A stretch of DNA of 64,000 bases from positions 283,262 through 347,261 of the forward strand of contig NZ_QPIX01000004.1 in NCBI RefSeq assembly GCF_003337715.1, written 5' to 3'. Position numbers and translations under genes: made by a program. Below the pieces are notes generated by a model. The model made no database searches, was not told where the DNA came from, and worked only from the letters and a program-made list of their open reading frames with translations. This document shows, piece after piece, positions 35,744 to 47,317 of the stretch. Each line of letters starts with the position of its first letter. The stretch's first letter is position 1. Source of the DNA: Ciceribacter lividus (GTDB taxonomy: Bacteria > Pseudomonadota > Alphaproteobacteria > Rhizobiales > Rhizobiaceae).

Positions 35744-37024
35744 TCAGCGGTCTCCGAACCGGCGAGACAGTATCTTGTCGCGCAGCATTCGCGCGAGATT
35801 ACGCGTATTCCGGTAGAGGTGGAGCTGCGTCGCCACCTGCCGGACATCACGGTCGGAATTGCGGTTGAGGCCGATCACCACAGTCGCCATCTCCTCGCGT
35901 TCCCGCCACATGCGATGCAGGACCGTGTTCTCGGCATCCGTCGAGGAATCCGTGCGCACGATGTTGGCGTCGTCGAGGTGCCAGTCGGTCAGGTCTGCGG
36001 CGAGCAGCTTGCCGGGGGAGAAGCGGGCATAGTCCTCGTCGAAAGTTGTTTTCCACGTATAGGCTTCGCCAGCCATGATGAAGACGATTATCGAAGCGAT
36101 CGCCTTGCCGTCGAGGTCGAGCGTGTGAATGCGCACCGCGTCGACCTCTGCAAGGTTGCTGACTGCTTCGCGGGCGAACGCAGCACGATAGCGGTCGTTG
36201 AGGAGGGCGGTCCGTTTCTTCCCTTTCCAGCCCTTCGCCTCGATCGATAGAAATTCCTCCATGCGCAGTCGAACTTCTTCGGGCTGGCGGGCGACATTGT
36301 AGGCAAGTTCGCCCTTCTGGGCGAGCAGCCGGTGTTGCCGCCGGATATCCTTCAGATGGCCCCTGGAGATCGAGTTCCTGAGATAGGTGTTGCCATCTTC
36401 GTCGCTTTGCAGCATCGGGCGCTCGGTTGGATTGGTGATCGTCACCGGCAGATCGCGGCTCAGCGCAAGAGCTCTGGCGAGCTTGGCAAAGGGACCGTTC
36501 ACGCGCAGGTTTGGCAATACGAGAATCCCGGGGAGCTTTGCTTCCGGTGAGGCGAGGCCATCGAAAAGATTGTCGATCGTCTCCGCCGCGTCCTCCGCAT
36601 CGACGAGCGGTGTCCCGAGCGGGCCGAAGTGGTTGGCCCAGGCCCGGATGATCGAAGGACCGACGGAGAAGCCCGGCTTCTCCGTTGAGAAAGGCATCAA
36701 CAGGCGCATGCGGCTACGCGCGCCGACCTCGTCGCGGATGATGGCGATGCGGATCTGCCTCTCCTCGAGCCGGGGGATGGCCGGTGCGAGGAAGCGGGCG
36801 GCGAAGAAGACATTTGGCTCCATCGCCCGATATGTGAGGAAGTCCAGTTCTTCCTGCAGATCGTACCCCATGCGGCCCGGATAGAGTGCGAGGTGGCGGC
36901 CGGGACGGCCGACGGCGACGCGTACGTCCGGAACCGCGCCGGGGTGACCGTCGGCAGACAGTGTACCGTTCTGGCGGCTGTCGGAACCATTCTTGCTCTC
37001 GTTGAAGATCGGCGGCTGCATCAT
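35744..37024 (-). CDS. GNAT/FemAB-like acyltransferase (BioF2/CelD family)
   Basis: A 426-residue protein with two GNAT-like halves, matching the Acetyltransf_6/BioF2-like domain found in polysaccharide-biosynthesis proteins such as CelD. Recognisable parts are NSISRGHLKDIRRQHRLLAQ near residue 225 and VDAVRIHTLDLDGKAIASI near 300, then FDEDYARFSPGKLLAADLTD, which is the C-terminal acyl-CoA or aminoacyl-binding signature. The start codon overlaps the stop of the upstream flippase (ATGA), so translation is coupled. This suggests the protein modifies the molecule that the flippase moves. The chemical identity of the acyl group and acceptor is unknown. Confidence 0.8.
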   Translation of the reverse strand: MMQPPIFNESKNGSDSRQNGTLSADGHPGAVPDVRVAVGRPGRHLALYPGRMGYDLQEELDFLTYRAMEPNVFFAARFLAPAIPRLEERQIRIAIIRDEVGARSRMRLLMPFSTEKPGFSVGPSIIRAWANHFGPLGTPLVDAEDAAETIDNLFDGLASPEAKLPGILVLPNLRVNGPFAKLARALALSRDLPVTITNPTERPMLQSDEDGNTYLRNSISRGHLKDIRRQHRLLAQKGELAYNVARQPEEVRLRMEEFLSIEAKGWKGKKRTALLNDRYRAAFAREAVSNLAEVDAVRIHTLDLDGKAIASIIVFIMAGEAYTWKTTFDEDYARFSPGKLLAADLTDWHLDDANIVRTDSSTDAENTVLHRMWREREEMATVVIGLNRNSDRDVRQVATQLHLYRNTRNLARMLRDKILSRRFGDR

Positions 37025-38439
37025 GATCTGGATGGCCTTGTTCTGTCCAGGATTGCCAGCGGATTGGCAAATGCAAAGAGCACGATGCCAAGCGAAGAAC
37101 GCACGGCGACGTGGAGGAGAAGCGCTTCGACCATCATGGCTGCGGCGGTGGCCGACGCGGCGCCTGCTAGGCCGAAGAGCGGTATCAACATAACATTCAA
37201 AGTGATGTTTGTCGCGAGTGCGACGACGTAAAGCCACACGCAAAGCCCCTGCTTTCCGGCCATGGTCAGCAAGACTTCGCCGGGTCCGACCAGGGCTTTC
37301 GATAGGATGCCGGCCAAAAGGATCGCCATCAGGATGTAGCCCGAGGTGAAGGCCTCACCGAACAGTAACAGAAGAAATCTTCCGAAAAGTAGTACGACAA
37401 GACCCATCAAGAGCGAAGGCCAGAAACTCCACCGGACGGTATTCCCGGCGAAGATCGCGAGTTGCCGCGCGTCCGACTGCGCCATCATGGCCGAGAATCG
37501 TGGCGCCACGACCGTCTTCACGGCGAAATAGACGAACTGCACGAGCGCCATGGTTTTGGATGCCGCGAAATAGACCGCGACCTCTTCCGGATTGAGATAG
37601 AAACCGACGATGACCACATCCGAGTTGGTGAGAAGAAAGGAAAAGCCCTCGATCAGGAAGATCGGGATCGCAACCTTGAACCAAACGAGGAAGTCGATCT
37701 TTCCCCTGTTGAATGAGAAGCGTTTCCTCAATCTCCACTCGATGACCGCGAATTGACTGAGGGACGTGACATAGGTGGCAAGCAGCGCCGCCTGCATGGC
37801 TGTTGTCGCCGTATGCGGCGCGCCGAGGAGAACGGCGATCACCATGAAGAGCAGGATCAGCGTCGGACGGATGAGATAGGTCGGGCTGAGAGCCCCGATG
37901 GTCCAGTGGTTGGCGCGGGCGGTACCTTCGAGGACATCGCCCAACGCGATCATCGGCAGGGTGGCAAGGCCGAAGACCAGCGGCATGACGTAGTAGGCTT
38001 CGATCCGGCCGCCGGCGAACTGCAGGAGCAGGATGCCCGCGATGGCGAGCAGGCTTGCCACGAACATCGAGAAGCGCCGCGCGGTGTGAGTCAGACCTCG
38101 GATGCTGTCATGCTCTCCCAGTGCTTGGTACTGTGGTAGGAAACGGATGATCGTCGCGTGGAAGCCGAGGCAGGAGAGATTGCCGGCGAGCACGACCAGG
38201 ACCCAGACGAAAACGAATATTCCGTATTCGAACTCGCCCATGATCCGGGCCTGTATGATCTGCGAAACAAGGGCGATGGCGGCGCTGACGACACGGATCG
38301 CAAAGGCGGCGAGCGCCTTGCGCCGGGATTGAGCGTTGGCGTCGTCGCTCAGCAGCACGCTCTCCAACCGCCTGAAAGCCGGATGCAGGCTGCTCGGCAG
38401 TATTTTTTCCGCAAACTGGATCACTGCCGGGATCGACAC
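37021..38439 (-). CDS. Oligosaccharide flippase (Wzx/MATE-like)
   Basis: A 472-residue membrane protein with about twelve to fourteen hydrophobic segments and the polysaccharide-biosynthesis/MVF pattern: VVSAAIALVSQIIQARIMGEFEYG near residue 48, and FLLTNSDVVIVGFYLNPEEVAVY near 262. Such proteins flip lipid-linked oligosaccharides across the inner membrane. The start is GTG 38439 with GGTGAG upstream. It is coupled to the downstream acyltransferase. No glycosyltransferases or polymerases are nearby, so the pair is an orphan surface-polysaccharide unit. Confidence 0.85.
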   Translation of the reverse strand: MSIPAVIQFAEKILPSSLHPAFRRLESVLLSDDANAQSRRKALAAFAIRVVSAAIALVSQIIQARIMGEFEYGIFVFVWVLVVLAGNLSCLGFHATIIRFLPQYQALGEHDSIRGLTHTARRFSMFVASLLAIAGILLLQFAGGRIEAYYVMPLVFGLATLPMIALGDVLEGTARANHWTIGALSPTYLIRPTLILLFMVIAVLLGAPHTATTAMQAALLATYVTSLSQFAVIEWRLRKRFSFNRGKIDFLVWFKVAIPIFLIEGFSFLLTNSDVVIVGFYLNPEEVAVYFAASKTMALVQFVYFAVKTVVAPRFSAMMAQSDARQLAIFAGNTVRWSFWPSLLMGLVVLLFGRFLLLLFGEAFTSGYILMAILLAGILSKALVGPGEVLLTMAGKQGLCVWLYVVALATNITLNVMLIPLFGLAGAASATAAAMMVEALLLHVAVRSSLGIVLFAFANPLAILDRTRPSRS

Positions 38440-38539
38440 GCTATACTCACCGATGACGCAATACAGACCGGCGTACTGTGCCCATTCAGCGTTAAGAAAC
38501 AGTTCCTCCGCCGCGCGGGCGGTGTATCATCACAATTCA

Positions 38540-38565
38540 GAAAGGCGGCCCGAGAGCCGCCTTTC
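38540..38565 (-). terminator. Stem-loop terminator downstream of secA
   Basis: A perfect 10-bp stem GAAAGGCGGC / GCCGCCTTTC with a 6-base loop, 20 bases past the secA stop. The T run is short, so termination may be partial or aided by other factors. Confidence 0.6.
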
Positions 38566-38585
38566 CAGGTTTCTATCCTTGCCTC

Positions 38586-41312
<2,727 letters not shown>

Positions 41313-41428
41313 CAGCATGGTCCTTTCTGACACTTCGTCACATATTGCGCGCGCACTCGCCGGCATCCGGCCACGGACGAAATGGGGTGCCGCTACCGGA
41401 AACATCACTGGACGCGAGGTTGCGTGAC

Positions 41429-41456
41429 AGATAAGAGGGGGGTCGAATGATGTCAA
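41429..41456 (-). promoter_or_regulatory. Sigma-70-type promoter of secA
   Basis: On the minus strand TTGACA (41456-41451), a 16-base spacer and TTATCT (41434-41429): a perfect -35 and a moderate -10. The predicted leader is about 110 bases. Confidence 0.65.
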
Positions 41457-41555
41457 CGGGACAGGTTGATGCGGAGGCGCCGGTTTCCGGCCTATCTGAC
41501 AACTTTTCGCCCGATTCAAACGGTTTGAAGCGGTATCCTATCCGAAAGGTCTCTC

Positions 41556-42401
41556 ATGTCTCGCTATCATAAACTTGCCCTTGCTGCATGCGTGGCGTTC
41601 GTGGGTCTCCAGGCACCTGCTTTCGCCGAAGACGCACTGGTGGCGAAGGTCGGGAACCTCGAGATCCGTCAGTCTGAGCTCGATATCGCGCTGGCAAATC
41701 TCGATCCGCAGCTCTCGCAGCTGCCGGACGAGCAGAAGAAGATTGCCGCTCTCTCGAGCGCCATAGACGTCAAGCTCCTCGCCGGCAACGCTACGTCCGA
41801 GGGCCTGAAGGACGACCCGGCCTACCAGCAGCGCATGCAGTTCATCGCCGAGCGCGAGCTTCACAACCTGTACTTCAAGAAGCACGTTGTCGACGCCGTG
41901 ACGGACGACGAGGTCAAGGCACGCTATGAGAAGGAAATCGCAGCGCTGCCGAAGCAGGAGGAGGTTCGTGCGCGGCACATCCTCGTGAAGACCGAAGACG
42001 AAGCCAAGGCGATCATCGCCGAACTCGACAAGGGCAAGGATTTCGTCGAACTTGCGAAAGAGAAGTCCACCGACCCGAACAAGTCGGAAGGCGGCGATCT
42101 CGGTTACTTCACCAAGGGGCGTATGGTTCCCGAATTCGAGCAGGCCGCTTTCGCCATGGAGAAGGGCACTTACTCCAAGACCCCGGTCAAGACCCAGTTC
42201 GGCTTCCACGTCATCAAGGTCGAGGACAAGCGCGACGCGCCGCCGCCGGCCTACGAAGACGTTTCGCAGCAGGTGCGCCAGCTCGTCATGCGCGACAAGT
42301 ATCTCGAACTGATCGCTAAGGCGAAGGCCGAGCAGAAGGTAGAGATCGTCGATGAGGCCCTGCGCAAGGGCTATGAAGACGTGAACAAGCAGCCGCAATA
42401 A
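41556..42401 (+). CDS. Parvulin-type peptidyl-prolyl isomerase
   Basis: A 281-residue exported isomerase with a signal peptide (residues 1 to about 23, ending APAFA-ED), an N-terminal helical chaperone part and a parvulin domain from about residue 133 ([20 protein letters not shown], then [20 protein letters not shown] and [14 protein letters not shown]). It assists folding of exported and outer-membrane proteins in the periplasm. It diverges from secA and lies 77 bases upstream of argJ, with a terminator between. Confidence 0.92.
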   Translation: MSRYHKLALAACVAFVGLQAPAFAEDALVAKVGNLEIRQSELDIALANLDPQLSQLPDEQKKIAALSSAIDVKLLAGNATSEGLKDDPAYQQRMQFIAERELHNLYFKKHVVDAVTDDEVKARYEKEIAALPKQEEVRARHILVKTEDEAKAIIAELDKGKDFVELAKEKSTDPNKSEGGDLGYFTKGRMVPEFEQAAFAMEKGTYSKTPVKTQFGFHVIKVEDKRDAPPPAYEDVSQQVRQLVMRDKYLELIAKAKAEQKVEIVDEALRKGYEDVNKQPQ

Positions 42402-42416
42402 AGGCGGCAGCCTTTC

Positions 42417-42445
42417 GGCCCGCGCTGCCTGCGCGGGCCTTCCCT
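42417..42445 (+). terminator. Terminator between the parvulin gene and argJ
   Basis: A perfect 8-bp GC stem GGCCCGCG / CGCGGGCC with a 7-base loop, then TTCCCTTTC. It starts 16 bases past the stop codon. Confidence 0.6.
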
Positions 42446-42478
42446 TTCGTGCTTCGCATCATTTCAGGCCGCAAAGAA

Positions 42479-43720
42479 ATGTCTGCCACTGTTTCCCCGC
42501 TTGCTCCCAAGTCCTATCCCGCCATGCCGCCCATCCGCGGCGTGCGCATGGCGACCGCAGCAGCCGGCATCAAGTACAAGAACCGCACCGATGTCCTGCT
42601 GATGGCCTTCGATGAGCCTGCCGCTGTTGCCGGCGTGTTCACCCGTTCCAAATGTCCGTCGGCGCCGGTTGATTTCTGTCGGGAAAATCTTGCCCACGGC
42701 ATTGCGCGCGGTGTGGTCGTCAATTCGGGCAACGCCAATGCCTTCACCGGCATCAAGGGCAGGGCGGCGACCGCACTGACGGCGAAATCGGCGGCCGCGG
42801 CACTTGGCTGCGCGGAGAACGAGATCTATCTCGCCTCCACCGGCGTCATTGGCGAACCGCTCGATGCGACCAAGTTTTCGGGCGTCCTCGGCGAGATGGC
42901 CAAGAGCGCTACCGGCGATTTCTGGCTGGAAGCCGCCAAGGCAATCATGACGACCGACACCTATCCGAAGGTGGCGACCCGGACGGCGAAAATCGACGGC
43001 ATCGACGTGACGATCAACGGCATCGCCAAGGGCGCCGGCATGATCGCGCCGGACATGGCGACGATGCTGTCTTTCGTGGTGACCGACGCGGACATTGCGG
43101 CGCCTGCGCTGCAGGCCCTGCTTTCCGCCGGCGTCGGACCGACCTTCAATTCCGTAACGGTCGACAGTGACACCTCCACCTCCGACACGCTGATGCTGTT
43201 TGCGACCGGCGCTGCCGCCGCGGACGGTCAGGTGCGTGTCGAATCTGCAGACGATGTCCGCCTCGATGGCTTCAGGGCTGCTCTCGATGACCTTCTCAAG
43301 GACCTGGCATTGCAGGTGGTCCGTGACGGCGAAGGCGCGCGCAAGATGATCGCGATTACCGTCACCGGAGCCGAGAATGACGGGGCTGCAAAGCGTATCG
43401 GCCTGTCGGTCGCCAACTCTCCGCTCGTCAAGACGGCGGTTGCCGGCGAGGATGCGAACTGGGGCCGTGTGGTCATGGCTGTCGGCAAGTCGGGTGAGAT
43501 GGCCGACCGTGATCGGCTCGCCATCTGGTTTGGCGATGTTCGCGTGGCGGTCAACGGCGAACGAGATCCCGATTACTCCGAAGCCGCGGCCAGTGCAGTG
43601 ATGAAGGAAGACGACGTTGCAATCCGGGTCGATATCGGGCTCGGCAACGGCGAGGCGACCGTCTGGACCTGCGATCTCACCAAGGAATACGTCGCGATCA
43701 ACGGCGATTACCGGAGCTGA
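42479..43720 (+). CDS. argJ: Bifunctional glutamate N-acetyltransferase / amino-acid acetyltransferase
   Basis: ArgJ, 413 residues, recycles acetyl groups in arginine synthesis (ornithine acetyltransferase) and may also start the pathway. It is made as one chain and cleaves itself before the nucleophile Thr, here about T195 in [11 protein letters not shown] (Asp replaces the usual Asn). The conserved oxyanion Thr-Gly pair lies in [11 protein letters not shown] near 120, and the C-terminus ends with [12 protein letters not shown], as expected. ATG 42479 ([11 protein letters not shown]) is chosen. Its stop overlaps the GNAT start (TGATG). Confidence 0.95.
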   Translation: MSATVSPLAPKSYPAMPPIRGVRMATAAAGIKYKNRTDVLLMAFDEPAAVAGVFTRSKCPSAPVDFCRENLAHGIARGVVVNSGNANAFTGIKGRAATALTAKSAAAALGCAENEIYLASTGVIGEPLDATKFSGVLGEMAKSATGDFWLEAAKAIMTTDTYPKVATRTAKIDGIDVTINGIAKGAGMIAPDMATMLSFVVTDADIAAPALQALLSAGVGPTFNSVTVDSDTSTSDTLMLFATGAAAADGQVRVESADDVRLDGFRAALDDLLKDLALQVVRDGEGARKMIAITVTGAENDGAAKRIGLSVANSPLVKTAVAGEDANWGRVVMAVGKSGEMADRDRLAIWFGDVRVAVNGERDPDYSEAAASAVMKEDDVAIRVDIGLGNGEATVWTCDLTKEYVAINGDYRS

Positions 43721-44508
43721 TGGCGCGGATGCGGGTGGAGCGACAGCAGGCGAATCTTCCGCTCGTTCGGCGGCTCGAAGCAGTCAGCTTCCGTGCCTGG
43801 CCGGCCGCTTCCGTACAGTATGACGGCAGCTGGCAGGTCCGGTTGACCGGCGGACATCCGTCGAAGCGGCTGAACTGCGTCGTGGCGCTCGATCCGTCCG
43901 ACAGTCGCGATATTGCAGTCCGGCTGGAGAAGGCCGCCCGAAAGTTCGACGCTTATGGCCGTCCGCTCGTGGTGCGAGAAACGCCACTCACACCGAAGCC
44001 TCTCGTCGACCACCTGATTGCCGAGGGCTGGACCTGTTTCGAAGAGGTCATCACGCAGACGGCCGATCTCACCGCCTTGGAAATCCCCGATACGCTCGAT
44101 CACCTGCCGACCCAGGACGTCGGACGCTTCGTGGATGCGAGTCTTGCCCTTCAGGGGCAGGACGCGGCCCTGAAGCCGGTGCTGGCCGAGATCATCAATT
44201 CCATCAAGCCGGCCGTCGGCATGTTCCTGATGGAAGACCCGAATGCCGGTCCGGTCGCATCACTCCTATGCGTGCAGGACAACGATCTTGCCGGCATCCT
44301 GCTCTTTGCCGTGTCGGACAAGCATCGCCGGCGCGGCGTCGGCATGGAAGTCCTTTCGTCCGCACTGCGCTGGGCGCGAATGCGCGGTGCGCGTACCGCT
44401 TGGCTCCAGGTGTCTGCGGACAACGAAGCGGCCTTGTCGCTCTATGCCAAGCTCAGTTTCGTCGAGGCTTACCGCTACTACTACTGGTCCAAGGATGGTT
44501 CGCAATGA
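43720..44508 (+). CDS. GNAT family N-acetyltransferase
   Basis: A 262-residue protein. The C-terminal half is a GNAT domain: LLFAVSDKHRRRGVGMEVLS carries the acetyl-CoA motif A (RRRGVG) near residue 203, and ARTAWLQVSADNEAALSLYA motif B near 225. The N-terminal half (residues 1-120) resembles a second degenerate GNAT unit. It sits between argJ (one-base overlap) and mutT (4-base overlap, ATGA), so the three are co-translated. The substrate is unknown; the argJ link could suggest amino-acid or RimI-like acetylation. Confidence 0.85.
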   Translation: MARMRVERQQANLPLVRRLEAVSFRAWPAASVQYDGSWQVRLTGGHPSKRLNCVVALDPSDSRDIAVRLEKAARKFDAYGRPLVVRETPLTPKPLVDHLIAEGWTCFEEVITQTADLTALEIPDTLDHLPTQDVGRFVDASLALQGQDAALKPVLAEIINSIKPAVGMFLMEDPNAGPVASLLCVQDNDLAGILLFAVSDKHRRRGVGMEVLSSALRWARMRGARTAWLQVSADNEAALSLYAKLSFVEAYRYYYWSKDGSQ

Positions 44509-44918
44509 ATGGCGGGCCCAAGCCGATCCTTCTGGTCGCCGCCTGTGCGCTCGTGGATACGGACGGGCGAATCCTGCTGGCCCAGCGGCCCGAAGGAAAA
44601 TCGCTCGCGGGTCTCTGGGAGTTTCCCGGTGGCAAGGTCGAAGCGGGGGAGACGCCCGAAGAAACACTCGTCCGCGAACTCGAGGAAGAGCTCGGGGTCA
44701 CCACGCGCATCCCATGCCTGGCACCGCTCACGTTCGCGAGCCACAGCTACGACAGTTTTCACCTGCTGATGCCGCTCTTCATCTGTCGCCGCTACGAGGG
44801 CATTGCCCACGGCAGGGAAGGGCAGGCGGTCAAATGGGTCCGCCCGCAGGCTTTGCGTGACTACCCGATGCCTCCGGCTGACGAGCCGCTCATCCCCTTT
44901 TTGCAGGACCTGCTGTAG
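44505..44918 (+). CDS. mutT: 8-oxo-dGTP diphosphatase MutT (Nudix)
   Basis: A 137-residue Nudix hydrolase that removes oxidised dGTP from the nucleotide pool. The Nudix box is GGKVEAGETPEETLVRELEEELG at about residues 40-62 with all consensus Glu and Arg residues present. The MutT-type RPEGKSLAGLWEFPGGKVE precedes it and the C-terminus ends PFLQDLL. Translation is coupled to the GNAT gene (ATGA). Confidence 0.93.
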   Translation: MNGGPKPILLVAACALVDTDGRILLAQRPEGKSLAGLWEFPGGKVEAGETPEETLVRELEEELGVTTRIPCLAPLTFASHSYDSFHLLMPLFICRRYEGIAHGREGQAVKWVRPQALRDYPMPPADEPLIPFLQDLL

Positions 44919-44943
44919 CCCTTCGAAGTTCTTGCAGTTGTTC

Positions 44944-44958
44944 TTAACGAAAAGTTTA
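44944..44958 (+). promoter_or_regulatory. CtrA-like near-consensus site upstream of the small membrane protein/Flp pilin
   Basis: TTAA (44944-44947), 7 bases, then TTTA (44955-44958): one mismatch from TTAA-N7-TTAA. TATAAC at 44957-44962 could serve as a -10. It lies about 57 bases before the start at 45015. Site assignment is a by-eye match. Confidence 0.35.
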
Positions 44959-45014
44959 TAACCGTCAGGCATGGATAGAGCTGTTCATGCGGTAAAGTGT
45001 GCGTGGGGCATATC

Positions 45015-45335
45015 ATGGCAGACGAGGATTTCTGGAAGACCGTCGGGTCTGGAGAACGGTCTTCGAAAAAAGCCAGGAAGACGGGCGTGTTGAACATCGC
45101 CCTGTTGTTCGGAACGGCGGCGATTGCGCTTTCGCTCATCCTCACACCTATGCTTGCGGGGAACTCGGAAAGAAGGAGTCTGGCGTTCACGCCGGATGAC
45201 TACGACAACATAACGACGGGCTCGATCGGCAAGACAGAGCCGGGTCGGCGATATACGATACGCAGGAGCATCCTGCAGGAAACGCCTGGTTCCGTTTGCA
45301 TCATCGATCGCTACGGTGCCGGGGAAGGCTGTTGA
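45015..45335 (+). CDS. Small single-pass membrane protein of unknown function
   Basis: A 106-residue protein I do not recognise. It has an acidic-basic cytoplasmic N-terminus (MADEDFWKTVGSGERSSKKA), one transmembrane helix (VLNIALLFGTAAIALSLILTP, about residues 25-46) and a 60-residue polar tail with Arg-rich and Gly segments and one late Cys. ATG 45015 follows GGGGCA. It lies 41 bases upstream of a Flp-type pilin in the same direction, so a shared transcript is likely, and it may be a pilin-associated or membrane accessory factor. No enzyme motif is visible. Confidence 0.65.
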   Translation: MADEDFWKTVGSGERSSKKARKTGVLNIALLFGTAAIALSLILTPMLAGNSERRSLAFTPDDYDNITTGSIGKTEPGRRYTIRRSILQETPGSVCIIDRYGAGEGC

Positions 45336-45375
45336 CCGGGAACCGATCCGAAGCCGGTCGACTTGAGGGGGACGC

Positions 45376-45549
45376 ATGCGCCTGCTGGAATACCTGGTCG
45401 CCGACGAGGCCGGCGCGACGGCCATCGAATACGGACTGATCGCGGCGATAATTTCCGTGGCCTTGCTTGTAGGCTATGGCGCCTTCACCGGCGCACTGAT
45501 GAACGTTTTCGACACGATCACCACGACCATCAACACGGCGGGCGCCTGA
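45376..45549 (+). CDS. Flp-family type IVb pilin, orphan and 57 aa long
   Basis: A 57-residue protein, too short for common ORF length limits, starting at ATG 45376 with GAGGGGG 5 bases upstream. It starts MRLLEYLVADEAGATAIEYG, matching the Flp/Fap pilin core with the prepilin-like EYGLIAAIISVALL hydrophobic stretch (about residues 18-34), then a polar end (DTITTTINTAGA). The conserved Glu-Tyr pair is present. Flp pilins are cleaved by CpaA-type peptidases and assembled by CpaBCEF/TadABC, none of which is in this window. It lies downstream of the small membrane protein and convergent with a methyltransferase gene. Confidence 0.88.
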   Translation: MRLLEYLVADEAGATAIEYGLIAAIISVALLVGYGAFTGALMNVFDTITTTINTAGA

Positions 45550-45555
45550 CGACGG

Positions 45556-46431
45556 TCAATCCCGTTTGGAAACGGCGAGCGCGTCGGCAAGCCTCATCTT
45601 GGCCGAGCCGGGCTTCAGCGGCTTCTGCTGGCTTTCGTGCGGAGCCCAACCCGAGACATAGATGAAGACGAAGGTCGCGCGGATGCGCCCATCGGGATCC
45701 GCGTAGCGTTCCGCGTATTTCTCAGCGGCGCGGAGGAAAAACCGCCGGCCAAGCGGTCTACGGCTCCGGTCGATGAGCGGATTTCCCATACCCATTGCCT
45801 TGAGATCACGCATCAGCCCGAAAATCGAATCGTACCGAACGGTATAGGTCTGGGTATCGATGACCGGAAGAGCGAAGCCCGCCCGCTGCATCAGTGCGCC
45901 GATGTCGCGTATGTCGGCAAAGGGAATCACTCGCGGACTGGCGCCGCCCGAAAGCTCGATCTCCGTCGACAGGAGGACGTCGCGAAGTTCTGCCAGCGTA
46001 CCGGCGCCCGGGATGGCCGCGAGTAACAGCCCGTCGGGCTTCAAGGCCTTGCGAATCTGAATGAGGACACCTGGCGTGTCATTGGTGACATGGAGCGCAA
46101 GCGGCGACAGGACGAGATTGACGGACTGTTCATCGAGAGGCAGTTGCTCCAACGGCGCCTCGGTCATTGTCTCGTCCCCTGTGGCGAAGGTCGCGTGGGT
46201 TTCGACGCGCACGAGTTCGCCGATCTTGCCCGTTTCCATGCACTCCCGCGCGGTCACGCCGCTTGCGCCATGCAGTTCGACGGCCTGATCGAAATGTCGT
46301 TCGACCAAGGAAAGTCTTTCGGCGAGTTCGTGCGCTGCGATCTGCAGCAGGAAATCCGCCCCGTCCGTACGCCGCAAATGGGCGCGGCGGCGGTTTTCCG
46401 TCACCAGGTCGAGATCGAAGAGTTTGTCCAT
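45556..46431 (-). CDS. SAM-dependent methyltransferase-like protein, BioC/NDUFAF5 type
   Basis: A 291-residue protein resembling the alphaproteobacterial methyltransferase related to BioC and mitochondrial NDUFAF5 (an arginine hydroxylase for complex I). It starts MDKLFDLDLVTENRRRAHLR, which matches that group, and contains the partial fold LPLDEQSVNLVLSPLALHV near residue 98 followed by ALKPDGLLLAAIPGAG near 130. The N-terminal SAM loop is not of the canonical GxGxG kind. It diverges from comF with 62 bases between starts and is convergent with the Flp pilin (6 bases). Confidence 0.8.
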   Translation of the reverse strand: MDKLFDLDLVTENRRRAHLRRTDGADFLLQIAAHELAERLSLVERHFDQAVELHGASGVTARECMETGKIGELVRVETHATFATGDETMTEAPLEQLPLDEQSVNLVLSPLALHVTNDTPGVLIQIRKALKPDGLLLAAIPGAGTLAELRDVLLSTEIELSGGASPRVIPFADIRDIGALMQRAGFALPVIDTQTYTVRYDSIFGLMRDLKAMGMGNPLIDRSRRPLGRRFFLRAAEKYAERYADPDGRIRATFVFIYVSGWAPHESQQKPLKPGSAKMRLADALAVSKRD

Positions 46432-46493
46432 GGCACTGTCCGGCTGAAACTATGCGTGTGGTAAAGGCGCTCGCAAGAGCCTAAAGTCAACTC

Positions 46494-47270
46494 ATGGACG
46501 GTCATATAGCGCAAGCCACGGAACGGTTAAGAGCCTCGCCGCTGACGACGCTGGGAATATTGGTTCGTGACCTCGTCTATCCGCCGTCCTGTGTTCATTG
46601 TGGTATTCGCGTGGCGGAGCACGGCGCGCTCTGCCCGCAATGCTGGACGTCCATACGGTTCATCGAGCGGCCATTCTGCGAAGTCCTGGGGACGCCGTTT
46701 CCCTTCGATCATGGGGCCGGGACCCTGTCGCCGGAGGCCATCGCCGACCCGCCGGTCTTCGACCGGCTGCGGTCCGTTGCCAGTCATGACGGGCCCGTCC
46801 GAGATCTCGTACACGGTCTCAAATATCGCGACCGCACGGACCTTGCCCCGATCATCGCGCGGTGGATGGTGCGTGCCGGCGCTGAGGAGCTTGCCACCTC
46901 CGATGCCGTTCTCGCGGTCCCGTTGCATCGCACGCGGCTCTTCGCACGAAAGTTCAACCAGTCCGCGGAACTGGCCCGGCACATAGCGAGGTCGGCCGGC
47001 AAACCGTTTCTCGCATCGGCGGTTCTGCGCGTGAAGCGTACCGCCCGACAGGTCGGGCTCAGTGCGAATGCGCGCGCCGACAACGTGCGCGGTGCTTTTG
47101 CTGTCGCGCCCGGCTGCGAGACAGAGGTTTTCGGGCGCCGGCTGGTGTTAGTAGACGATGTCTTCACGACCGGAGCAACAGTGTCAGCCGTTGCCAGAGT
47201 TCTGAAACGCGCCGGAGCCGCCGATGTCACTGTTTTAACCTTTGCAAGGGCATTGTCCGATCCTATATGA
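46494..47270 (+). CDS. comF: ComF family protein with a phosphoribosyltransferase domain
   Basis: A 258-residue protein. The N-terminus has a Cys-rich zinc-ribbon-like element (CVHCGIRVAEHGALCPQC, near residues 34-52); the C-terminus is a PRTase-type domain with the PRPP motif LVLVDDVFTTGATVSAV near residue 218. ComF in naturally competent bacteria is tied to DNA uptake; in rhizobia its role is unknown. It opens a same-strand run of comF-grxC-nit1-DUF1178-DUF3291. grxC's ATG follows 47 bases after the comF stop. Confidence 0.9.
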   Translation: MDGHIAQATERLRASPLTTLGILVRDLVYPPSCVHCGIRVAEHGALCPQCWTSIRFIERPFCEVLGTPFPFDHGAGTLSPEAIADPPVFDRLRSVASHDGPVRDLVHGLKYRDRTDLAPIIARWMVRAGAEELATSDAVLAVPLHRTRLFARKFNQSAELARHIARSAGKPFLASAVLRVKRTARQVGLSANARADNVRGAFAVAPGCETEVFGRRLVLVDDVFTTGATVSAVARVLKRAGAADVTVLTFARALSDPI

Positions 47271-47317
47271 GCCTACCACGATATCCACTTCAGCCCCGGC
47301 GGGCATCGGAGAAATAC

